From Tritrichomonas foetus (Eukaryota; Parabasalia; Tritrichomonadida; Tritrichomonadidae), in NCBI GenBank assembly GCA_001839685.1, contig MLAK01000485.1, positions 49,840-113,839 of the forward strand: a stretch of 64,000 nucleotides of DNA. The letters are read 5' to 3'. The notes beneath the pieces were generated by a model that saw only the letters and a program-made list of their open reading frames with translations, did not search any database and was not told the DNA's origin. Below, piece by piece: positions 41,401 through 49,879 of the stretch. A program made the translations under genes and the position numbers. How positions within the stretch are numbered: position 1 is the first letter of the stretch; every line of letters begins with the position of its first letter.

Positions 41401-41673
41401 ATTTTTCAAATCATTGGGAATGATTATGTATTGTTTTTTACCAAATTTGAAAGTAACTGAATTTTCATCGACATTTAATGAAGAAAGGGTAATCCAAAAT
41501 TCTGAATTTTTTCGAGAGCTTTTCTTGAAGACGCAAAATGATTGATCTGTAAATACAATTGTTCGATCTGATTTTCCGATTCCACTTTTAACTTTTGCTG
41601 GAATACAGTGGATAATTTTCTGACCAGTTGAAATAACTTGTTTGCTTACCTGTTCTTCGAGATTGCTTGTCAT
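38488..41673 (-). CDS. CARMIL-like leucine-rich-repeat protein with long Arg/Ser/Pro tail
   Basis: 1,061 codons from ATG at 41,673. N-terminal PH-like module (about 10-105), then a leucine-rich-repeat solenoid (about 165-610) of the ribonuclease-inhibitor/CARMIL type (LRVLNLSGNRC, LTSLNLDRTPG, RLSILDIYG). From about 690 the chain is disordered, basic and full of SP sites (SPNRSSNRPSSPSNK). Such proteins regulate actin capping at membranes; trichomonads have many. The 3' end is suspect: the annotated tail ends IIFAKKKSR, whereas the +1 frame continues SSSPRRN...EDAPQGRTRKG to a stop at 38,427-38,429 with the same Arg/Ser style, so one extra base near the T4 run at 38,524-38,527 probably truncates the call. 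Confidence 0.75.
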   Translation of the reverse strand: MTSNLEEQVSKQVISTGQKIIHCIPAKVKSGIGKSDRTIVFTDQSFCVFKKSSRKNSEFWITLSSLNVDENSVTFKFGKKQYIIIPNDLKNFLSCLFDVIQRVLLPSELDALSFGNFHSFVTYPNPRSVIARLKQQTTIKKYEIEPSTYSQLMSSFTFSRKDLDISEFKPSFIPFIIDALPLAYEIESVRINNTAEIDAYSEITKLMKEKNRIRLLEISGTVNGSFEGFMSTLTVNKPEKLFSISFDNSELAQKHLEAIETFASEDKLKGLEFHNAISPSGMNYFHDSLFSNLRLTSLNLDRTPGIDLNRLIPRIKSVSLLSLSDCKLDISDVLPQLSPLTQLRVLNLSGNRCTDATKLSRTQLPPSILSVYVNRVKWERDCLAIFFNYRVMKLSIAYAETSADDWNRLFDSMIHNKNNSLAALIWDGNRVHINLFKHIRNHELLDYLSVNYCFTQNHPEYLSYLVDYLQSSTSHIRTLSVRGTDKNNLGIYIAHVVEAVQNSPRLSILDIYGQRGGDQCLMALAKQVNKLRIISCDGMNPTNYVHLTTLLGQANAAGIAISYPTEDIASLVSSGQLSKENAAIIFEKCGRLPDKVKKQPDDIKYQPVTSHFDDLFQVYQFKPNDQFPRYLKKKELQFWTSAPPMTNIAPVIKRPNGEQIVHTPNSTPSSPFSPNRDNHDSDGPAMNNTNYERKKRQQNQLHVKVPQHYGTTKSPKKKVTPKFVFEEESLTIEVSIADEESILPPLPPARNVGRSPLVGSNRSSPTSSPRSPLKRPSSPERSPIHSPHSPNRSSNRPSSPSNKRSHSQQKRKVSSEKERERGRAPAVQHRSASANRTRNRHNDNDVNIDRPSSTRRRQRKEELPKLEEPENKPVLRRQNRRKPSPIKGRPSPTEAGTSSRKRTSPKEQVEPIRQRKSRNAEQHNDPHQRRQHHQSLQVKTSSRNKNIQEDLPSPKIPTILNHSSDSFGDVKPLNIDNVKPKIRESARRNKQPSQQVHRLRDDSGDELPVQPKRSTGNRDKKSPQGGESRGRSRRPAPEIKEMNFGENQRKGKIIFAKKKSR

Positions 41674-42007
41674 TTCTCTGAGAAAATAAACGTCTGTAAT
41701 TTTCAGTGATATTTTTCAATGAATTGTAAGTTACGTTTTATTTAAAAAGTTAAAAATGGTTTCAATGTATATTCAATTCAATTGACATCATTTGAGAATA
41801 TATGACTGATTAATTATTGAAAAATGCCAGATTTTCCTTCAAATGTTTTGTATCATAAAATGACCGGATTTTCATTTAAATTTTTGGTGGAAAAAAACAT
41901 ATTTATCGAATTAAACTATAAGTAGTAAAATATAGAAGAAAAAAGTGAGGGGAAGGTAAATAAATGCATGATATTTATTCCGGTATAATTATACAATTTT
42001 GTAGAAT
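41674..42007. other. Intergenic spacer between LRR and carboxypeptidase genes
   Basis: 334 AT-rich bases between two minus-strand genes; presumably the promoter of the LRR gene and the 3' end of the carboxypeptidase gene. No gene seen. Confidence 0.35.
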
Positions 42008-43561
42008 TTATATATCATAATTATATGAATTGATTGGTGGATAATAATGATCACAATAATTAGTAATCGGTATATGATCAATTAACATTGAAGCAATTGA
42101 AGGTACAACCGCTATTCCAATTTCCCGATAGTTTTGTTGTGTCATTTGTGTGAAACTTTTTGGGCCAATGTCCAACCCACCAAAAGTCATTTCAAGTGTA
42201 TAAGCAAAAGGTATTTGATATCTATGATGTAATGCAACTCTCATTGTTGATGGGTAAGCTTCTGGATTAAATGACGTACTTGCATTTTCATCAAACAACT
42301 TTGTGTGAAAAGCCATCAATCTTGGAAAAACACCTTCATATTCATTTAGCTCACAATCTTCATCACAAACGCCATAAGTGAATGAATTACATTGTGCAGT
42401 ATGCCCATGAAAGTCAAGAAAGAAGATCAGTGGTCTATTTTTAATTAATTTATCAATTAATGAAACAACATAATATTCAACTGGATTTTGTTTTTTCGTC
42501 GGTTTTATCCATGTTCGATTCATATCATAACCATCGAGTGTGGGACGATAATAACCACAAATTACACCATCAACATTCATCATTGGAATAATAAGGAATG
42601 AAAAATTTGATAGAAGGCGCTGCGATTCGGAATTTAATTGATTAAACAAAGTATCAATGAATCCTTCCATTGCATAAGAAGAATTTGATTCACCAGGATG
42701 ATGTCTTGCAGTAATTACAATTAATGGTTTCTTTCTCTGATATGAATATCGTCCATTAGTCAAAATAGATTGTGATGATAGCATTGATGATGCTTTTATT
42801 GGCATACAACGTTGTAAATCTGCATCCCAGAAAATAATTGGAACATCAACATTTCCAAGTGATTTACAAAAATTCGAAGAAACATAAGGAGGATTTAAAC
42901 TGGAGATATGTTTCTTCATTTGTGAATAAGAATAAGGATATAAATATGAAAAATGCATTGTATCTGTTTCTTTCACTGAAAAAGTAAAACTTAAAGCATA
43001 TTCAGCAGATGAAGGAGCCTTTTTCCAACACCAAAAATTCATATTATCGCCTAACCTTTGCCATCCAATTCCATCTTTGGCTTGGTTTTCTGAAAAAGCA
43101 GTTGGCTGGACACCAATTTTATGTAAATGTGCATCACGAAAGAATCCAACAATTATAAACGTATATTCACCAGGTGAAAGGTTTTCAACTTTAAAATAAT
43201 ACCAAAGTGCAGAATAGTGACGTGTTGGATCTGGTAGGATATGAATTTCATATGACCGTGTGCCAACTTTGAATACTTGTCCTAGATTTCCACATTCAAA
43301 ATCACCAGAAAATTGTGGCTTCGTAATCCGAAGTGGATTATTTGGATCATAAATTAAATCTCTTTGTCGTTGTGCATTTCTTGAAATAATGGAGTGGAAC
43401 CTGTTTAAACGTAGTGGGGCAGTTTTATCTATTGTATTTCGGTTATCTGATTCTAAAAATGTTGGTTTCTCTAATCTAAGCAATGGTTTATAATGAAAAG
43501 TAGGCATTGTAACTTTAGAACAAATAGCAGAAACTTGGTGTTGGTGAGGCAATGGACGCAT
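42008..43561 (-). CDS. M14 cytosolic carboxypeptidase (CCP/AGBL class), probable tubulin deglutamylase
   Basis: 517 residues. The CCP-specific N-terminal beta domain (about 80-225) precedes an M14 metallopeptidase domain (about 228-505). Zinc ligands are in place: HHPGES (His 288, Glu 291) and FLDFHGH (His 385). Substrate-binding NVDGVICGYYR and DMNRTW match CCPs, and the catalytic Glu 457 lies in YTLEMTFGG. Family members trim polyglutamate side chains or C-terminal residues of tubulin; a flagellated cell with long-lived microtubules is a fitting context. No signal peptide, cytosolic. ATG at 43,561. All active-site residues appear intact. Confidence 0.9.
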   Translation of the reverse strand: MRPLPHQHQVSAICSKVTMPTFHYKPLLRLEKPTFLESDNRNTIDKTAPLRLNRFHSIISRNAQRQRDLIYDPNNPLRITKPQFSGDFECGNLGQVFKVGTRSYEIHILPDPTRHYSALWYYFKVENLSPGEYTFIIVGFFRDAHLHKIGVQPTAFSENQAKDGIGWQRLGDNMNFWCWKKAPSSAEYALSFTFSVKETDTMHFSYLYPYSYSQMKKHISSLNPPYVSSNFCKSLGNVDVPIIFWDADLQRCMPIKASSMLSSQSILTNGRYSYQRKKPLIVITARHHPGESNSSYAMEGFIDTLFNQLNSESQRLLSNFSFLIIPMMNVDGVICGYYRPTLDGYDMNRTWIKPTKKQNPVEYYVVSLIDKLIKNRPLIFFLDFHGHTAQCNSFTYGVCDEDCELNEYEGVFPRLMAFHTKLFDENASTSFNPEAYPSTMRVALHHRYQIPFAYTLEMTFGGLDIGPKSFTQMTQQNYREIGIAVVPSIASMLIDHIPITNYCDHYYPPINSYNYDI

Positions 43562-43867
43562 AAACTTGCGAAGAAAATATGAAATAATCGGTGAACAAAT
43601 ATGAATTGAAAAAGTTGAAGATTTTTCTCTATTTGAATTTGTTCTTTCAATTCTTCCATGTTTTTTATGAAAAAGTTAGTGATTATTTAAATTCTTTATG
43701 TTATTAATTATTGAATGAATTCATTTCTTTCGGAATCCTTTTCATCGAAATAAAAATGCAAATTTATTTCTTACGGATATTCTAGTTCACACATGTATAT
43801 ATATACATCTCAATTTCTCAAAAGAAATGAAAATTATCTTTTATCATCAAATAATGATATTCTCATA

Positions 43868-45226
43868 CAGTCGATCCAGATTTTATTTATTTTTGTCCAC
43901 TTTCTAAAATAAATTAATTGATTGCTTTACATCATTTCCATTTTGAATTTTACATTAATCCAAGCGAGAATTCAAAGTGTCCAAAAACTATAATATTTGT
44001 CTAATAGATATTTGAAATTGTCCAGAAAATATAATATTTGTCCGATAGACATTTAAAAATGTCCAAAAACTAAAATATTTGTCTAATAGATATATGAATT
44101 TGTCCAGAAAATATCATATTTGTCCGATAGACATTCAAAAATGTCCAAAAACTAAAATATTTGTCTAAAGGAAATATGAATTTGTCCAAAAAATAAAATG
44201 ACTTTTTTCTATAGTTTATAAAAAATCTATAAACAAAATAACTATCTTCCATGAATCAATTGTTGATGTCCAAATTTTAAATAGCTCGTTTTAATTCAAT
44301 GTTGATTTACGGTTTTAAATTTCCATTTATTGAATAAATTTATCCATTAATTAAATAAAAATGAAAAATTGCAGTCCATTTAACAAAAATAAATGTCCAT
44401 TTTCCAATATCCTTTTTCAAAAATAAAAAATAAATTGTCCATATAATAAAAGATTTTCATGAAAATTATAATTGGATGAAGAGGTTTAAAATTAGAAATT
44501 TATGGAAAAAAATCTCGAAATATAAATAAAAATTATTTAGTTTATTAGATTATTTAATATGAATTTAGGTATTTAATTTATCAAAAAGAGAACTTAATAT
44601 ATTGTCGTATTTCACTCCATTCCTATTAAATTGTTTTGAGCTATCATNTTTTTCATTCAATATAAGAATTTTAGACTAATTTTCCCCTATTTCACCAGAT
44701 CATGTCATTTTTATTTTGNGAAATATTGTAGGAACAGTTTTAGAGATCGAATCCTATATGTATACATTCTGTTGCTGAATTCATCAACTTCAATGGTATA
44801 ATATTCTATATAGCAATGTAATATCTTACGGAAAAAAGAATGCAATCACAAAACCAAAATCTAAATTGTGAGAATTTGGCGGTTGGCACTTCATTAAAAT
44901 CGCAATTGGCGAATATTTATTAAATGGAAAAAAATAATTATATTTTGTACATTTTACTATTTATTTATGGACAAATGTTACTTTTTGAATTTAAAAGTGG
45001 ACATTTGAAATAATTTATGGACAAGAGTAAATTTGAACTGGATATGAACCAATTTATTATGGACAAAAACTAAGTGAGCTGGACATGAATCTATCTATTA
45101 TGGACAAAATCAAAAGTGAATAGNACATAANGAAATATTTCTGGACNTATATAAATTAAATAATGGANATTTACTCATATTNTATTTTAAAAATGGACAA
45201 AGAAGAAAGGATATTTGGACCGACTG
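43868..45226. mobile_element. Non-autonomous TA-flanked inverted-repeat element (Tc1/mariner-like ends), 1.36 kb
   Basis: The left end reads TA-CAGTCGATCC and the right end GGACCGACTG-TA: ten-base inverted ends with one mismatch, flanked by TA on both sides (43,866-43,867 and 45,227-45,228), the target duplication of Tc1/mariner elements. Similarity of the arms extends inward with interruptions (both have TTTGTCCA at about +29 and TAAAATA shortly after). The left arm holds tandem TGTCC-containing repeats; the right arm carries the same word as GGACA at roughly 41-base spacing, so the two arms mirror each other. No transposase frame is present. Seven of the 12 ambiguous bases of the window fall here, as expected for reads of a multi-copy family. 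Confidence 0.7.
43978..44200 (+). repeat. Tandem array of 41-bp units in an 82-bp A-B-A-B-A order
   Basis: Five 41-base units, each starting TGTCC, at 43,978, 44,019, 44,060, 44,101 and 44,142, plus a partial sixth from 44,183. Units alternate: type A has TGTCCAAAAACT and TTGTCTAATAGAT; type B has TGTCCAGAAAAT and TTGTCCGATAGAC. A units resemble each other more than B units, so amplification went through an 82-base dimer. It lies in the left arm of the inverted-repeat element. Confidence 0.88.
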
Positions 45227-45334
45227 TAGTTTTTTATAATTTTATAAAAATGCATATCAACAAAAAAAACATTTACTTGTAAATAATAAGTTAATACCTG
45301 AGTTTTTCATCGAAATTGTTCACTCAACTCAACT

Positions 45335-46381
45335 CTAAGGTGAATTGAGATATTCTTGAGTTCCGATGATAAACTGTAATGTAATATCATTTAAATCGGT
45401 GATGTTTTTACTTTCAACAATTGGAGATGATAGTTCACAGCTTCCTGATTGGAAGTCATGGTTGATGTTGATTTTATTTCTCAATTTATCTATTCGATCA
45501 CGTGATGTAAACGAATTTAGACTTTGCACCTTTACAAATTCAAATAATTTGACTTTAATGAGTGCAGTGAATCCATTCAGTGTACTCATCATACAATCAA
45601 GAGCATCAAGTAAATCATTGGATCTTTGAGGTTTGTAATCAACGGATAATGCCCAAAAAATGAATAAAGCACACCATATTTGCATTTCTGCTTTTGACGG
45701 GTTGAAATTCATGGTAGTGTAGTATTGTAATGTAGAGAAATTAATATTTAATTCATCAAGATCAGTTTGTTGACCAAAAGCGTATATTGGTAATAATAAA
45801 TAAGCAAGATTTTCCAAATGTGAATAGAATTTAACATAATACTTTTTCAGAATTGAAAGGGCAAATTGTTTTGATTCTTCGTTTAGAAGTATTGGACTAA
45901 TTAGCATTGATATGCTTTTTGCAAAATTTTTGGAGAAGTCTAAAGCAAGCGTTTTTTCAAATTGCATGATTGCTTTCCTGAGATTGCAATTGTTGGGGAA
46001 TTCTAAAATGGCACAATGTTGTACAATTGCAGCAAAAAGCTTCACGCTGTTTAATTTAGTTGAACTGGTAACTAAAAATGGTATGCTAAGCCAAAATATC
46101 TTTGATGCTAGCATTGCATTATTTTCTACATTATTGTATAATTTAATGAGTGAAAAATTTAATAAGTCATTATTTCTTAAGCTATTCTTCATCGAATTAA
46201 GCACATCATCATTTGATATCTGAGGATTAAGAATATAAACATCTCTATTTTTAGATTTGTCTAATTTCAAAAAGAAGTTGGAAATTGGTTCTTCGTCATT
46301 CAACCTTTGAATTTTATGTGTTATTTTAATTAACATATTAAACTTCTCCCAATTTTTAGTTTCTGGGGTGATCCTATCCAA
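45335..46381 (-). CDS. C-terminal part of a helical (HEAT-like) protein, split gene
   Basis: 348 codons without an ATG start; it begins (LDRITPETKNW) four bases after the stop of the upstream frame and has the same Leu/Ile/Phe/Asn-rich helical character, so the two are one gene. The downstream frame is open back to 46,404. It can be joined by removing one base (for example in the A4 run at 46,398-46,401) or by splicing out 46,385-46,466. No family motif recognised. Confidence 0.6.
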   Translation of the reverse strand: MDRITPETKNWEKFNMLIKITHKIQRLNDEEPISNFFLKLDKSKNRDVYILNPQISNDDVLNSMKNSLRNNDLLNFSLIKLYNNVENNAMLASKIFWLSIPFLVTSSTKLNSVKLFAAIVQHCAILEFPNNCNLRKAIMQFEKTLALDFSKNFAKSISMLISPILLNEESKQFALSILKKYYVKFYSHLENLAYLLLPIYAFGQQTDLDELNINFSTLQYYTTMNFNPSKAEMQIWCALFIFWALSVDYKPQRSNDLLDALDCMMSTLNGFTALIKVKLFEFVKVQSLNSFTSRDRIDKLRNKININHDFQSGSCELSSPIVESKNITDLNDITLQFIIGTQEYLNSP

Positions 46382-46385
46382 GTCC

Positions 46386-47432
46386 TCAGTTGTTTGTAAA
46401 ACGCATCATATTTGAGCTCAATAAAAAAGAATAATGTTCAAGGTTTTGTTGAATAAATATACTTACGCTATTACATTGATCAAATAAGAAATTATCAATG
46501 AAAAACAAATTGTGAGTAAAAAAACTACCAAGGTCTTTGGACTGACATTTTGAGTGTAAATAATAATGTAGCAATTCAACGATTGAAAAGAAATATAATT
46601 CATTATTTTTGTGATGAAAAGAAGAGAATTTATTAACATATTTCATAACAGTATTAACTTTTTTCTCGTTAGATGTAATACATGGGGAAAATACTACATA
46701 AGTAAATGAAATAATCAGATCATTATTCTTGAAATACTGTTCAATTGAAAGAATAATTGCATTGTTTTCAGCTAAGGAAAAGAGAGCATTATATATTTTT
46801 GGTTGGTGGTAATAAACATTAATAAATGTTTTCAGAAAACATTCTACAAACTCATTTTTTTTCTCTTTACATAATGAAATCATCATTGGAAATCGAGATA
46901 ATAAATCCATGAGATCATTTGGATTCAGCATTAAAAAATCAATCATTGAACAAATCTCGATAAAATTTAATGTGCTTTTACCAAGTGAAAGTAAATAATG
47001 ATTTAAAATCGGCATTTCCCCAATCTTGATAATATTTTGAATAATTGTTGTAAGTTTTGTATTTTCTTTGGTGATAATAAATTTATGTAAACCAGAAACT
47101 ATTGTGAATATTACCATCGATACATTTTTAGTATTAGATTTATGTACTGTCAATGTCATAACTTGTCCTAAAGTTAATAAATAGATGAAAAGAAATGACG
47201 ATTGATCTTTTTCTAACATCCAATCACTAAAAATATTGAGAAATATAGGAAGAATAACATTAAATACATTGTTTTTTTCTAATTCGTTCATATCATAAAT
47301 TTGTCGAATAAAATCGTCAAGTGATAATTCTAGCCAGTATTCGGGTGAAAACAATACTGAATTGTTTTTCCCATATTCATATTTTTCGAATTCATTTTGC
47401 AAAATATTTTTTATCGTTGAGATTTTCTCCAT
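46386..47432 (-). CDS. N-terminal part of the same helical protein
   Basis: ATG at 47,432 (an upstream in-frame GTG at 47,465 is not needed; an Inr-like TCAATTCATT lies 16-25 bases before the ATG). About 348 codons of amphipathic helices, no membrane segment or catalytic motif, ending TGA at 46,386-46,388. With the following frame it would give a protein of about 700 residues. It resembles an alpha-solenoid of the exportin/transport type only in general character. Confidence 0.6.
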   Translation of the reverse strand: MEKISTIKNILQNEFEKYEYGKNNSVLFSPEYWLELSLDDFIRQIYDMNELEKNNVFNVILPIFLNIFSDWMLEKDQSSFLFIYLLTLGQVMTLTVHKSNTKNVSMVIFTIVSGLHKFIITKENTKLTTIIQNIIKIGEMPILNHYLLSLGKSTLNFIEICSMIDFLMLNPNDLMDLLSRFPMMISLCKEKKNEFVECFLKTFINVYYHQPKIYNALFSLAENNAIILSIEQYFKNNDLIISFTYVVFSPCITSNEKKVNTVMKYVNKFSSFHHKNNELYFFSIVELLHYYLHSKCQSKDLGSFFTHNLFFIDNFLFDQCNSVSIFIQQNLEHYSFLLSSNMMRFTNN

Positions 47433-47447
47433 TTTTTTTGTTGTTTT

Positions 47448-47457
47448 AATGAATTGA
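47448..47457 (-). promoter_or_regulatory. Initiator-like motif TCAATTCATT
   Basis: Read on the minus strand, TCAATTCATT precedes the ATG at 47,432 by 15 bases. Fits the Trichomonas Inr pattern and supports that ATG. Confidence 0.35.
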
Positions 47458-47759
47458 ATAGACACTCAAATATTTCTTTAAAAACTATGAAATAAATAAA
47501 TACGATTCATTCATAGTGTTTACATCGAATTCATTTACTTTTCTGTATGCAGTGAAGAGAAAATCCATTTAAATCATATACATATAGTTATTAAGTGTAA
47601 AACATTGTCAACTTTATATTAAGTATGTTGAAAAATGATGAAATTACTCTTCAAAAAAATATTCATTGACTCATTATTTTCTGCATCATGATTAACTTGC
47701 GCTTTTCAATGTTCATAAATATAATTCGAAGTGATGAATAAATTAAAAGTCGGTGTAGT

Positions 47760-48215
47760 TTATTGAGGTGGTGCTTGAATTGCTCTTTTTGCCATTTTTT
47801 GGGCTTTTGTGCATTTTGATTTACATGTTTTACTTGAACGTTGAAGCTGCGAAATTTTTTTCCCTGTCAATTTACTAAGACCTTTATCCTTCAGCATCTT
47901 TTTGAATAACTTTTTAACACGCTTCTTTTCATTCCGTAATTCCAGAAACTGGACCAGTTCTTTTAACTTGCCTGGTGGAATTTCAACATTAGAACTTATA
48001 GAGTTTTCTATATCCAACAGTTTTTCCATTAATTCTTCTTCTGTTTCGTGACTCAAATCTGTTAAATGATTATAAGCTAATTCATATAACTCATTGCTGT
48101 CAGATACTGGATCATGATTATGTGAATGCCTATAAGAAGTTCCTAAAGATAGCAAGAGAGCAATCAGGATCATTTTGACGAAGCATTCAAAGTGAAAAAA
48201 AGGGAAAAATTTCAT
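47760..48215 (-). CDS. Small secreted helical protein, unknown
   Basis: 151 residues from ATG at 48,215, or 137 from the second Met (48,173), after which MILIALLLSLGTS is a good signal peptide. The mature part begins with a His-rich patch (RHSHNH), then charged helices and a Lys-rich C-terminus with two cysteines (CKSKC). No membrane anchor, so secreted or vesicular. No family recognised. Confidence 0.6.
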   Translation of the reverse strand: MKFFPFFHFECFVKMILIALLLSLGTSYRHSHNHDPVSDSNELYELAYNHLTDLSHETEEELMEKLLDIENSISSNVEIPPGKLKELVQFLELRNEKKRVKKLFKKMLKDKGLSKLTGKKISQLQRSSKTCKSKCTKAQKMAKRAIQAPPQ

Positions 48216-48469
48216 TCAAAAGGGAAAATATATCTACCAAATTTACGAAATATCTATTTTATTAATAATTATGAATATATTTTACAATCATCATACTCAA
48301 GAATCATCTCGAAAAGATTTCAGAATTAATAAATGTTTTGGTCAAAAAATTGTTGGAATTGGTGTTTAAACAAAAAAAAAAAAAAAAATGTACATCTGAA
48401 ACATCGGAAAAGATGAAGTTAAAGTAGTTTCGATAAAATACAAAAAGTTAGATTTTAGTCTCTGATTTT

Positions 48470-49879
48470 TTAAATCAATGTTTTCTGTCTTAAATTATCC
48501 GTTTGATTAAATACATTTTTCGAGTTTTTTGTAGATTTATTTTTCTGACTTTTTCGTTTAGGAGCATGTGGTTTAGTTGATTTTAAGGATGGTTTATTGG
48601 ATGAATTGTCCTTTACTGGTTGTGTTGAACTCACTAAAGAGAAGAAACTATTGATGGTTAATATTGAATTTGTTTTATTCTTAGAGCTTGAAATAATTTG
48701 TGAACAAGATTCACCAAAATTTCCTTGAACAAGCCAATTTTGAAGCGATTTTTGTTGAATCACAGTTTTCATTTGTTTATTTGAAACATGCAATTGAATT
48801 TCATTTACTTTTATTTCATTGCTTTTCATTTCGTCAATAGGAACTAAATTTGAGAAATAAAAAATATCACGGAATTCCATTGAAAAATAAGGAAGTGTGA
48901 GTTCTTTAGAAATGACTTTTTTTCCTATAATTAATTTTAGTTTGATATATTTTATACAAAAGAAATATCTGTGTAAGTTAGATGAAACTTTATCAGACAA
49001 TATTTCCACAAAATTTTGAAGCTTTTCAAGATTGTTGGTTGGTTCAAACACAATTTTTTTGGAAATTTTTGATTTTTTAAATTTGTTCCAATTTATGAAA
49101 TCTGTACCAATAATTAGTGATAAAGCATACCGACTGAAATTTTGTGAAAAAAGAAGACTAAAAAGACCTCTTTTTTCTAAAATCTCTCCAAGGGTGAAAA
49201 TTCCATTTTCATTCATTTTTTGTTTTTTCTTTCGAGAAAAACCCAAAATATCATTTATTTTCACATTTTGTACAAAAGATGCAATTTCAGTATATTGATC
49301 AGGAGATTCAACAATATATTCTCCTTTATTAGATGAAGCGTACGCGGAAGAAACACTTTTTGATGAAGAAATCACAAAAGAAAAAGGCATTTCGATAATA
49401 GATTTTAATTTTAATTGAATGTCTTTCGCAATTTGGCTGGGATCTCTTTTTGTTCGATTATAATACTTTGTAATATCTATAATAGCAAATTTTAAGCCAT
49501 TGGTGATAAAATTGACATCATATTCAGAAAGAATCTCCAAAATTTTTAGTGAAAAAAATTGATATTGTTCAATTCTTGGAGGAATTATAAGAATATCTGA
49601 TTTATTAGTAATATCAGAAGTTAATTTCATTCCATCAATAATTCTAAAATCATTCAAACCGGGAGAAGAAGAGAAAATAATCGAATTAATTGTATTATCA
49701 GATATAATAAAATTTTTGTCCTTTAAATCAGGGTTTTCTAGAATTTCAACATATATGGGAAGATATTCAAAATTAATACATATATAAATATGCTCTAATA
49801 TCCGAGATTCAATTAATGAACAAATTATTGAATCTGTTTTTAACTCCCCGAACTGCTGCTCTTCTTTTGACAATTCCAA
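48470..49879 (-). CDS. Y-family (translesion) DNA polymerase homologue lacking catalytic acids
   Basis: 469 codons. Fold landmarks in order: palm/fingers with VEILENPDLKDK (about 44-55), DGMKLTSDI and DILIIPPRIEQY; helix-hairpin-helix INDILGFSRKKKQKMNENGI (about 219-238); little finger with SKKIVFEPTNNLEKL. The metal-binding residues are gone: the VDMD motif reads INFE (N36, E38) and SIDEAYLD reads GLKFAIID (K130, F131); the nucleotide-binding YEAR segment is SPGL. A PCNA-binding-like ILTINSFF lies near residue 414. Expected role: structural or recruiting factor like bacterial ImuB, not a polymerase. The start is unresolved: no ATG in frame; ATG at 49,985 lies in the -1 frame, and removing one base (A5 at 49,952-49,956) would join it. 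Confidence 0.75.
   Translation of the reverse strand: MELSKEEQQFGELKTDSIICSLIESRILEHIYICINFEYLPIYVEILENPDLKDKNFIISDNTINSIIFSSSPGLNDFRIIDGMKLTSDITNKSDILIIPPRIEQYQFFSLKILEILSEYDVNFITNGLKFAIIDITKYYNRTKRDPSQIAKDIQLKLKSIIEMPFSFVISSSKSVSSAYASSNKGEYIVESPDQYTEIASFVQNVKINDILGFSRKKKQKMNENGIFTLGEILEKRGLFSLLFSQNFSRYALSLIIGTDFINWNKFKKSKISKKIVFEPTNNLEKLQNFVEILSDKVSSNLHRYFFCIKYIKLKLIIGKKVISKELTLPYFSMEFRDIFYFSNLVPIDEMKSNEIKVNEIQLHVSNKQMKTVIQQKSLQNWLVQGNFGESCSQIISSSKNKTNSILTINSFFSLVSSTQPVKDNSSNKPSLKSTKPHAPKRKSQKNKSTKNSKNVFNQTDNLRQKTLI

Noticed and set aside
43471..43659. Upstream ATG (43,659) with polar start MEELKEQIQIEK that could extend the carboxypeptidase
   Set aside because: It is in a different frame, would need the opposite shift from the other cases, and the peptidase family does not require the extension.
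44070..44252. 60-codon frame inside the 41-bp tandem array
   Set aside because: It is the by-product of the repeat; nothing suggests coding.
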